19,814 bases of DNA, from the NCBI GenBank assembly GCA_027575805.1, contig JANBPU010000283.1:1-19814 (forward strand), written 5' to 3'. The notes beneath the pieces were generated by a model. The model was not told the DNA's origin. It worked only from the letters and a program-made list of their open reading frames with translations, and searched no databases. Positions within the stretch are counted from its first letter, which is position 1, and each line of letters starts with the position of its first letter. The stretch is from Mycoemilia scoparia. Its lineage: Eukaryota; Kickxellomycota; Kickxellomycetes; Kickxellales; Kickxellaceae. Below, piece after piece: positions 9,201 through 17,318 of this stretch. The position numbers and the translations under genes are program-made.

Positions 9201-12200
9201 TCATCCATGACCAAGCTATTGTAAGCTCGACCAGAATCAAAAGCTCAAGAGCAGGCCTTTCAATAACTACAGTGGTCCATTGGTAGATTGCCGAACGCAT
9301 TATAGTCTCCTTAGATAGAACCAAAGGTACCCAGATCAAAAGTCGAAGTAGCTCTGGATCGGGCTTATTTTGGTGGACAATAATACGTGTTATCCTTGAC
9401 AGGAGCACTGCAGTCCTAGTATGGCCTTGCTCGTGCTCCCTATGACTATAGGGACTATCCCTTGCGTCTTGGTAGATCACAGCTAGTTCTTGCTTCAACT
9501 CTTGTATATCACTGGGTACTAATTGATGGCCAGCAACATAGCAAAGCTCACCAAGCTTATACAAGAATGGAGATGAGTTGTCAGCCAAGAAAGCTGCATC
9601 ACGTCGTCCAAGGTAGTATGTGTTGGAGTGGCGAATAGTACGACCAACATCCAGTGCCATCGCATGGCCAACATGAGGCTCAAAGCTCAAGCTTTCGTCC
9701 ACATGGGACACAAGGTACATTTGCAAAAGTGACTCCATCTCCATTGGTGCTGACTGAGCTGATTTCTCTAGCCATTGTCTTGCCGATATGCTAAGCTCCC
9801 TATACAGGCTCTTGCGATAACTTATAGAGTCGGGCAGCTGTAGGGAAATATTGATTTTCTTGGACGTAAACCAATACACTGGTTCTGGCTGGGAGTCCAG
9901 TTCGGATTTGCAACTAAGCCATACCAGATGGAGCATCTCTAGAAGGATGGTAATTGCCTCTTTGTCCAAAAGCACTTGGGAGAAGGCCCCAATAAGTCTG
10001 TTTACATACATTCGCGACCAACGACTAACTTGCTCCAGGTGATGGCAGCAATCCTTGAGTAGCTCACGAAGCAAATGCTTCAAGTTATAGCTCCGGATTG
10101 ATCGATTTGGCGAAAGAGTATCTATGGCAAGATCATTAGTACCTGCTCTACTATCCAGCGATCTAGGAGACTTTGCTGGAAACACGGTGGGCTTTTTGGA
10201 TGAGAACTCTGCCACAAACAAGTTGATGATGTAGTCCCCAAATGAATCAAATATTGGCAATAGTCTGGAGGAAAGGACGCCCTTGTTACTGAAATACTTT
10301 AGGAATGTTCCAAAATCTCCGGCCTTGGTACGCGCAGATTCAATGTAGTAGACTGAAAGTAAGAACACGACCTGTGGGACCCCAAGGCTCTTTACAAGAG
10401 TGGCCTGTGATGGTGCGATCGAATTAAGCTTTTGCTTCAGAGTTAGAAGCTGTGATGGCTCAAGGGTAGCACCCTTTGTAATGGCATTCATGTCGATCTC
10501 GGCCTCCAGGTAATTAGTTGAAGTTGGGAGCACAATTATTGGCGACATTACGGCAATAAACATGTATATGGGCTCAAACTTTGACACGCATGCAGGGTGT
10601 GTAACATAGCCACGAAGCACCATATGGAACCAAAAGTTCCTGAATAGCGACACCATATCGTCGTCCATTCTTTTTTGGGAACCAAAATGTGGAGAGCGCA
10701 ATGAGGCCTCGATTATTGGCATGTAAAGCTCAAGAACATCGATCTCTCCCTCACTAGGAGTCGAAGCAGAACTTGTGGGTCGCTCAGATGCGACCTTTAC
10801 GCTCTGGTCGAGGAAGGATCTTACAGAGGCGGTAAACAGGTCCTCGCTAAAGTCTTTGCGATTAGCAATATTGGGCGCAAGCCTAATTAGACATTTGCAA
10901 ATCCCTTGGCGTAGCCTCTTTCCATCTCGAGAATCACTGGACGTTGCCATATACTTCAAAGACTCCTTCACAATATCTGTGTAGGTTTCATGATCTGCAT
11001 AAGGAGCCATTTCCAAAATGCTTTCGAGGAGCAGTGGTCTGAGCTGCTTGAAAGTATTGACCTTGGAGGTACGAATCATGTTTCTAGCAAATAGAATAAT
11101 GGACTCGTTCTGATACAAAACAGCAATATGGGTTATTGCCAAGATCATGTTTCGATGGACACGTTCAGCCTTGTTAGCCTCAAATGCACTCAGCTGTCTT
11201 CTAGCAGAGTAGTTGGCCAATGCACTAACCATAGTGTGCATTGTTCCAGTAACCAGAGAGGTATCTGCCTCATTTCGAGTTTCGAGTTTAAGGCAGTACA
11301 CGAGTGCCTCGGTCGCCGGATCGATCAGGTTGTCCAGACGTGGGATCATGAACTCGTAGATGGTAGGGTCACAGCTCATGTCGCTAGGATTTGTGATATA
11401 GGTTATGAGCTCCTGCATGATGGGGCGTATGCTGAAACGGAAAAATGTAGTGATAATTGGAATTACACGGAAGCAGACAATAGTCAGGCGAGTAAACTTG
11501 TGCGCAGTAGGGCCTTTGATGTGCCCTAGAATGGTCTTGAGCAGATCTTCGTCAAGCTGATTTAGCTGGACACACAAAAGAGTACTGACGTACAGGCAAC
11601 GGCACATGAAGTTTACAGCCTCATCAATCGAAGACTCTGGGATGAGCTGCTTGTTTTCCGGGTCTAGGGATCTTTCTGCTATATTGTGCATCTCGCTGAA
11701 CGAGAGGCTGGAAATCTGGTACAGCTGCTGATAGGAATCGCTAAGCTCAGTTGGCTGTAGAGATCTGTCTTTGGAAATTTCCAATCCCGCCATTGACTGC
11801 CATAGCTCCTTTGGGTTTTTATCAAAGATCTGCTGGAACGACAAAGTACCCATCGACACTAGGGTTCTGGCTACCAGAGATTCCAGAATAGAGCGCAGGG
11901 CAAGGAAGTAGCGAGAGAGGATCATGGTGCTCGAAACAATAAATCCCTGCTGCATATAATGGCGGACCAAACGTCTGGTGGTCGTGTTCTGTCCAGCTTG
12001 ATTTACAGCACGATGCACAGCATCGCTGAAACGTGAAGAAACGAGTCTGTTTCCAATATTCTTTGCCTCAAGGATATCTTGGCCCTCAAACCGATATTTG
12101 GTTGACTCCAGGGCTTCGATAGAGCCCAGAATAGACGGAATTGCAAAAACACAGGCATGACCAGCTATTGTATAGGCAACATACACTAGTTATAGCGACT

Positions 12201-13148
12201 GTAAAACGGACACCAACTGAATTCTGCAGTGAAAAGGGATGATAGAAGCCACCACTTACTAGGAGAATGCAAAGCACAATCGAGAAGCTTGTTAAAGAAG
12301 TCCCAGATAGAAGTCATGATCTCTCTGCCCAGTTCGGCATCCTGATTCGCAGTGTCCAGTAGACGAGATATCAGCTTTTGGGCAAAGTGTTGTTCAGAAC
12401 TTCCATCACCTGAAAAACATATATGCAACATACTGTTAATCATTTCTCAGCCACATGGTGAAAATTCACTAGTAATCAAATGTATGGCAGGCAGAAATGG
12501 GCTCTTGGATTTTGGCCCAACCATGAGCCATCTAATATGCAACTCTTGGAGACCCATTTTGCCTAAGGCCTTGTGAACTCCGACCACATAATAACCATAC
12601 CAAAAAGATCGGACATTTTCTTACCCAGCCATCTTGTGCACTCTTCATATGAATACAGCGATATGACGGAAATGTAAAGGCTCAACCGATCAAACAGCTC
12701 CCTTCTGACCGCAGCATCGGTTGAGTCCCTCAAAAGCTTCGCAAGCCCAAGTATGCCATTCTGATGTCGAAGGGTCTATAGACACGTATATGTATGTATG
12801 TGTGTGAGAATCACCAGCTGTAAAGTATATTCGAAAAAGACAGTGTACAAAATCACCCATTACCATATTAGTCACGCTCCTCTTGCTCTTTTTGGTGGTA
12901 GCTGGAACATGGGACCCATTGGTTAGACCCTTTATCTGGGGAAGCGGAGGACATTGGGTCAAGAGCTTTTTGGCAATTGGGTCTGTATCAAACAGGCTTC
13001 CGCTGTTGCTGCTGGAGTTTTTGGAATCCGGAGAACTTAGCATAGAGCCGACGCCACCACTGCTGCTGCTGTTATTACTACTGGTAACAGCAACTATACT
13101 GGCCAGCTCGTCGACAATGAGCTGATGTAAGCTGGACCTAGAATTCAT
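6280..13148 (-). CDS. STT4: Phosphatidylinositol 4-kinase alpha, STT4 (4 exons)
   Basis: Type III PI 4-kinase making PI4P at the plasma membrane. Proposed exons, transcript order: 13148-12864, 12775-12625, 12409-12260, 12164-6280. Frame is kept at every junction (phases 0, 1, 1), with donors GTAATG, GTAAGA and GTAAGT. The model gives about 2156 residues, against 1900 in yeast and about 2100 in human. The long helical N-terminal part matches no motif by eye. The C-terminal kinase domain is canonical: PLQSHAKAPFMATF, AIFKVGDDCRQDVLALQLI, FPYRVVATAPGCGVID, catalytic loop DRHNGN (about D2011), DFG at about D2029, and the family ending NDIPY. A low-complexity insertion of about 145 residues splits the kinase N-lobe (about 7055-7489). 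The acceptor of the last exon is ambiguous (12164 or 12185, both in frame). The ATG at 13148 is inferred from the sequence SLHQLIVDELASIVAV. Confidence 0.94.
12165..12259 (-). other. STT4 intron 3 with two in-frame acceptors
   Basis: The donor is GTAAGT after phase-1 exon 3. Reading the - strand, acceptors end at TATAACTAG (12186) and CAATAG (12165). They are 21 nt apart, and both restore the long kinase frame. The intron is therefore 74 or 95 nt, and the protein differs by seven residues (MYVAYTI present or absent). The CTATAAC string could serve as the branch point for the distal site. Confidence 0.65.
12448..12590 (-). repeat. Dispersed repeat, copy A, inside STT4 intron 2
   Basis: About 143 bp within the 215-nt intron 12410-12624. 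Read on the - strand it runs from ATGTGGTCGGAGTTCAC through AGGCAAAATGGG, GGTTGGGCCAAAATCC and CCATACATTTGATTACTAG to TTTTCACCATGTGGCTG. Internal inverted arms AGGCAAAATGGGTCTC and AAGAGCCCATTTCTGCCT (12489-12506 against about 12549-12565) could form a hairpin. It is the best-preserved copy, and the insertion explains why this intron is longer than its neighbours. It encodes nothing. Confidence 0.8.
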
Positions 13149-13767
13149 TTTACAAGGCTGATTATTAATACAAATTACTCTTGGCTATCTATCCTGGCAA
13201 AACCACTCAGTGTGTATATGCAACATACCCTCCCATTTTCTATTCCTCAACAATTCGGAGTAGTATTCAAAATAGGATGATTGAGCAAAAAGAGAGAGAG
13301 AGATATGGTGGTTTTGTATTAACCAAAATAAATAAAAATAGTTGGTGATGCGCAGAGAAAACAAATAGAACGCTAAAGGTTTGATGACGAGAGAAGAGAA
13401 GAGATGTGTGGGAAGTAAGAGCAAAGTCAGAAACCAACCACTGACTTAGCCAGCAATCCGTATTAACCAAAGAGCGTGTATGTGAAGTTTGTTTCTGGCA
13501 AGACCTGTGGAGTGAGTGGCTGAGGCTGAAATGTCTCTTGTGTGTGTGAGATTTTGAGAAGTAGTCACATCCTATGTGCTTACCCGCATTATAAACAATC
13601 CCTCTTTTTTAATGTACATAATCTTGAGCGCGATGTTTTTTCCGTGTCTTTGTCTTGAGAGCTGTGATCATGGTGAGCAATGCACGTGTGGTGCCCTTTC
13701 AAGCCGACTTCAGCCGGTGACCTCACGCCTGCCAAACGTCTTTTCTTGAAACAGCATGGCAAATGCT

Positions 13768-13777
13768 CCCCCCCCCC
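13768..13777 (+). repeat. Poly-C tract (C10)
   Basis: Ten consecutive C bases in otherwise mixed sequence. This is a simple mononucleotide repeat, prone to length variation and sequencing error. Confidence 0.9.
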
Positions 13778-13973
13778 TCAACTTCAGAAACCATGCTCCA
13801 ACGTCTCAAAAAATACTTTAAAAAGCAGTAGTAACAACATCTAAAAAGCCTATAAAGATAGCCAATTTCTGGCCTCTATTTTCTCTAAATACCATGCCAT
13901 GCTGTGTATTTAAAGAGCCTTTTGTGTATTAGACAGCCACTATTGCCCAGTAATTATTCAAGAGAAACCAACT

Positions 13974-13996
13974 ATAATAATAATAATAATAATAAT
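13974..13996 (+). repeat. TAA trinucleotide microsatellite
   Basis: About seven to eight perfect TAA units in the spacer between STT4 and RAE1. It is non-coding and probably polymorphic. Confidence 0.9.
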
Positions 13997-14190
13997 GACG
14001 AGATGGTGGTAAAAGGGTTTAGGGAGTACGCATCGCCCTGGGTTTAGGCAGTGCCGCATAATCATTTTATATGCAACGATTATGCTGCTCCCCATTTCCC
14101 TCGTCTCCCATATCGAGAAATCCCTTCCATTGTTTCAGCCTGGTCTCAAAAATACTTTTTCCCATATTTTATTCTCACCCACGAATGCTC

Positions 14191-14230
14191 ACCATACATT
14201 TGATCACTAGTGAAATTTCACCATATGGGA
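14191..14230 (+). repeat. Dispersed repeat, copy D (right end only)
   Basis: The string CCATACATTTGATCACTAG, then TGAAATTTCACCATATGGGA, matches the right end of copy A with only a few differences. Sequence to the left is only weakly alignable, so this is a truncated or strongly diverged copy. Confidence 0.7.
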
Positions 14231-14252
14231 AGATCTTCATTGAAAGGGAACA

Positions 14253-14270
14253 GCGCCTGTAGTACTCTTA
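14253..14270 (+). repeat. 18-bp direct repeat, first unit
   Basis: GCGCCTGTAGTACTCTTA recurs at 14327-14344 with one substitution (GCGCCTGCAGTACTCTTA), offset 74 bp. The intervening sequence is not obviously repeated. Confidence 0.85.
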
Positions 14271-14326
14271 GTTAGTATATGTGGCATTCAGCTTCCTCAC
14301 TAGGAATAATAAAAAGCCTAATCATT

Positions 14327-14344
14327 GCGCCTGCAGTACTCTTA
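14327..14344 (+). repeat. 18-bp direct repeat, second unit
   Basis: Second unit of the repeat at 14253, matching 17 of 18 bases. Its origin is unknown; it could be a footprint of a deleted insertion or a local duplication. Confidence 0.85.
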
Positions 14345-14540
14345 TGCCTCCAGCAACCTTGGTCCTTAGGCCATACATTTGGGGCAGTATTGGAGACATT
14401 ATTCTGGCACACGTTTACAGGGATGACTCTACTCTGCCATATATATTATATCTCGTCCATTTAATAAAAGAAAAAAGGGACTACTAGTATGGATTTTGTC
14501 TCGATGCTACAAAAAGCAAAAGAAGAAAATAAGCTAGCCA

Positions 14541-14690
14541 GATGGCCAAGTTTCACACTGCTTTAGACAAGAAGGCACTCCCCCAGGAATGGTATACGAA
14601 ATGGCTGGTGATTAGGCCAAAATAAGAGAACCCGGCCTACTTCAGTCTACAATACGTCTGATCACTAGCGAATTTTCACCAGATGGCCAG
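14541..14690 (+). repeat. Dispersed repeat, copy C, in RAE1 3' flank
   Basis: About 150 bp, colinear with copies A and B: GATGGCCAAGTTTCACA at the left, then AAATGGCTGGTGATTAGGCC, AAAATAAGAGAACCC, CTGATCACTAGCGAATTTTC and CACCAGATGGCCA at the right. The 11-mer CCAGATGGCCA occurs at both edges (14538-14548 and 14679-14689). The copy ends about 22 bp from the RAE1 stop codon, so it probably forms RAE1 3' UTR or terminator sequence. Confidence 0.75.
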
Positions 14691-14712
14691 CTAGCAATTG
14701 TGAATATCACCA

Positions 14713-16425
14713 TTACTTTTGGCCCTTTGGGAAATACTCGTCATTTGACAGAGTATGAAGGAACAGCTGGTTTTTCATTTGGGGGTCAGCAAATGCAACT
14801 CCCTTACCCCAGTCATAGCCAAGCGCATAGGCAAACTTCCTTCCGTCCGGGGAATATGCCATGGCGGTTACTGGCGACCCGAGCTTTTCTAATGAGCCCG
14901 TCTTTGAGCGGGCTACCTTATCCCAGAAACATATCATTCCATCGGCACCAGCAGTGGCAAATGTTCCTGTTTGTGGGTTGAATCTGATGACATTAACTGG
15001 GTGTGTCTGGTTATTGGTTCGGTGGCAGCGGTATGTAAAGTTGTCATGGCCATTTTCCCTACAGCAAGGGTTAAAATCAGAATTCAGCTCTTGATACACG
15101 CCAGAAAACTTGTCTTTTATAATAATGCATTGGGCTTACTTGGACTGGGTAAAGTAGTTTATGGAGGTTCGTCCCTCAACAGTACAGACTGCATATCCTG
15201 TTTTATCAGGGAACATTGCAATTGTGGTTGTTTGATGTGTTCCTGGGCCATCTTTTTTCTATACATTTACACATATCACAGATAAATGCAATGTCTCCGA
15301 TGCATCTGCCCTTCTTTATCTACATGCACAATTCTAGCTTTGAGGCTGCTACTTACCACGACGTTGTTTGGGTTAGTAGCATCTATATAGTGGAAGGAGC
15401 AGTCGCTGAGCCCCACAACGATAAGATTATCCAAAGCATCCATTGCATATGGGCGTTCAGGGAGATTAACAGTATGTACTGGCATTTCAGATTGAAGGTT
15501 CCAGAACTTCAGCGTCTTGTCCCAGGATGCAGATGCCAATAATAGGGCTCCATTATTGGTGACTACACGTATTTCTTGAATTGGCTGATCATGCTTGCCA
15601 ACGATAGCCGTAGCTTGGGTTGCAACATTAAGCTGGCGAATAAGATTATCTGCCCCACCAGAAAAAAGCAATGAACCGTCCTATATACCCACAGAATAAC
15701 CATACATTATGCTGAATTATATAGCAAGTTCTCCGCCAAAAGAAAACAAATTGGTGTCCTGGTACATTCCCCACAAATCAGCCCATAGCCCATCCATTTT
15801 GACTGGAGCCTGACGGATTATTGGCTATTATCCAGGGCATTCTTCTGGTATACCTTCAAAGGAGATTCCTCTGCCATACAGCAACAATCATCCGAGACTG
15901 GGGTGCATATATAAAAGGTTGTATTTGTAATACTTACTGGACTCCAAGTACAACACAGAGCAGGCTTATCATGCTTTACCATTGCATATTGCCTAGACTG
16001 GAAGTTGGCATCAAATTCCCACACATAAACCTACCAATGAGTATCATGCATTGAGTTATAATCAACACTTCAAAGTTTATTAATATGAATAAATGGAATA
16101 TTGTGCTCTATTCTATTACTTACGTTTCCATCCCAGCATGAGCCTGCCAAAAATCTCTTATCTGGTGAAAATGCAAGCTCGGAGATTGTATCAGGCATGT
16201 CATGGATCTATAACAACAACATTGATATCACTAATCAGCATGATTCATAAAATACCACAATAATAATAGTATATATTTCAACAGCTATAAACCATTGCTA
16301 TTGCTGTTTGTAAAGTTTTGATCAGAATATATTATTTTTTATCAGCTTACCAACATATCATTATTGTCTTTATTTACACCCAGCTGGGTGTTTGATTTTA
16401 TGCCAAAACCACCAAACGCCGACAT
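14713..16425 (-). CDS. RAE1: mRNA export factor RAE1/GLE2, WD40 protein (6 exons)
   Basis: Nuclear-pore-associated seven-bladed WD40 protein needed for poly(A) RNA export, binding nucleoporin GLEBS motifs (family knowledge). Proposed exons: 16425-16351, 16207-16124, 16030-15938, 15680-15357, 15258-15140, 15058-14713. Lengths 75, 84, 93, 324, 119 and 346 sum to 1041 nt, giving 346 residues; the first four junctions are phase 0, the fifth phase 2. Donors are GTAAGT or GTAAGC, and acceptors all end in TAG. The spliced protein reads continuously across junctions, for example TWSP|DGSLLFSGGADN. Family blocks are ISELAFSPD, GSCWDGNVYVWE, KHDQPIQEIRVV, ASASWDKTLKFWNL, MFPDKTGYAVCTVEGRTSIN, NFTYRCHR, FATAGADGMICFWDK and FAYALGYDWGKG. 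Length is close to the usual 350-370. It is transcribed divergently from the methyltransferase-like gene. Confidence 0.95.
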
Positions 16426-16690
16426 TATGATTTCTTTAGTTTATTCGTTTTAACGATTTTATTTTGCGCCCTTCTAATGTATTTGGTTATGCTTTCGTTG
16501 ATAATTGGAATTATATATCTATATATTTAAACAAGAAATCTAGTTATATAAAATTTCTACTTTAGAAAATATGTTTCAACTACTTTGGTAGATCAATATT
16601 ATTATGGGTGGACTAGTTTATTTTCTGCTGATTCGCCTCCTCTCCCCCTCCAAAAAAAACATGTACACACTATTTTTAAATCATTTTGGA

Positions 16691-16894
16691 TATTATTTTT
16701 GATGGGTTGGGTGCTCGTTTGGCTGTGGTTTCTTCTATAATAATTGGATACCAAAAGGTATCCTTCAAAAATAACAAGCCATATGAATTATAATTTTTGA
16801 AGGATGACTTTTGGTGGCCATTGATTATAGGGGCAAGCACAGCCAAATGAGTGATCACCATCTGCAAGTAAATGGTCACCCTTCAAAAATAATA
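16691..16894. mobile_element. Foldback/MITE-like element, about 204 bp
   Basis: The segment is an imperfect palindrome over its whole length. Ends are TATTATTTTTGA (16691-16702) and its complement (16883-16894). Inside, CTCGTTTGGCTGTG is inverted as CACAGCCAAATGAG. TACCAAAAGGTATCCTTC is matched by GAAGGATGACTTTTGGTGG. The centre is CCTTCAAAAAT, about 20 bp, then ATTTTTGAAGG. A TA dinucleotide at each edge would fit a TA target duplication, but this is trivial in AT-rich DNA. It has no ORF, so if mobile it is non-autonomous. Confidence 0.7.
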
Positions 16895-16906
16895 ACTTAT
16901 ATTCTA

Positions 16907-16965
16907 ATATAATTAATACATTATGTTTGCTTTTAAAATTTAAGTAGGGTATTATCACAAATTGG
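16907..16965 (+). repeat. Segment duplicated on both sides of repeat copy B, left
   Basis: It begins ATATAATTAAT, then carries TTTTAAAATTT, GGG, ATTAT and CAAATT. The same ordered blocks recur at 17113-17163. Its right end overlaps the left edge of repeat copy B. Confidence 0.55.
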
Positions 16966-17095
16966 TCAGAGTTTGCAAGATCTTAGGCAAAATGGGCTCT
17001 TTGAAGTTGCATAGCAAATGGCTTGTGATTGAGCCAAAATATGAGGACCCACTTCCGCCTACCCTAGGTTTGGTCGCCAATGAAGTCTTTACAAT
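16948..17095 (+). repeat. Dispersed repeat, copy B
   Basis: About 148 bp, colinear with copy A: GGTCAGAGTTTGCAAGATCT, TAGGCAAAATGGGCTCTTTG, AAGTTGCATAGCAAATGGCT, TGTGATTGAGCCAAAATATG and CTTCCGCCTACC, then a diverged right end. The internal inverted arms (AAAATGGGCTCTT and GAGGACCCACTT) are retained imperfectly. It lies within about 370 bp of the next ATG, so it may touch promoter sequence. Confidence 0.8.
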
Positions 17096-17112
17096 TACCT
17101 ATAGCTGATACA

Positions 17113-17163
17113 ATATAATTAATTGCCTTTAAAATTTCATTGGGGATATTTATTGCAAATTCC
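17113..17163 (+). repeat. Segment duplicated on both sides of repeat copy B, right
   Basis: It shares ATATAATTAAT, CTTTAAAATTT, GGG, ATT and GCAAATT in the same order as 16907-16965, with small gaps. The AT-rich composition lowers the certainty. Confidence 0.5.
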
Positions 17164-17304
17164 CCATAACTGTTGATTAGATTACCTGTTGGCAAACCCC
17201 TTGGATCTAAAACAAAAAAAGTAAACAAAACAACCTTACCACATTCCCTTTTACCTATTGATCCATCTACTAATATAAGCCCTTATCTCCACTCTCCTTA
17301 TTGC

Positions 17305-17310
17305 TATAAA
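17305..17310 (+). promoter_or_regulatory. TATAAA close to the start of the methyltransferase-like gene
   Basis: TATAAA begins 14 bp before the ATG at 17319. That is too close for a conventional TATA box serving a transcript that includes this ATG. Either the string is fortuitous or a later Met (residue 16) is used by some transcripts. Confidence 0.25.
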
Positions 17311-17318
17311 ATACAAAA

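Larger units (their letters stand above)
13149..14190. other. STT4 upstream region and spacer
   Basis: No gene, tRNA or snRNA was recognised. The part nearest 13148 should contain the STT4 promoter and 5' UTR. It contains GA-rich and TG-rich simple tracts, and a palindromic E-box-like CACGTG at 13683-13688. There is also a C10 tract (13768-13777) and a TAA microsatellite (13974-13996). Short ORFs here look random. Confidence 0.4.
14231..14540. other. Spacer between repeat copies D and C
   Basis: No supported gene. Two + strand ORFs of about 60 codons overlap here in different frames and show no recognisable motif. The stretch contains an 18-bp direct duplication at 14253 and 14327, listed separately. 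Confidence 0.4.
16426..17318. other. Divergent intergenic region between RAE1 and the methyltransferase-like gene
   Basis: This 893-bp region has no gene. About half of it is repeat: a foldback element (16691-16894), repeat copy B (16948-17095), and two related ~55-bp AT-rich segments flanking copy B. The first ~260 bp next to the RAE1 ATG are AT-rich and should hold its promoter. Confidence 0.6.

Noticed and set aside
13550..13740. Possible small nuclear RNA or tRNA in the GC-richer part of the spacer
   Set aside because: Checked for U1, U2, U4, U5 and U6 landmarks and tRNA A/B boxes or cloverleaf; none fits.
14281..14487. Plus-strand ORF of about 68 codons in the STT4-RAE1 spacer
   Set aside because: Overlaps a second ORF in another frame, contains the 18-bp repeat unit, and shows no recognisable domain. 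Most likely chance.
15681..15937. Possible missing exon in the 257-nt RAE1 intron 3
   Set aside because: The protein reads continuously across the junction (TWSP then DGSLLFSGG), matching the WD40 repeat, so no exon is missing.
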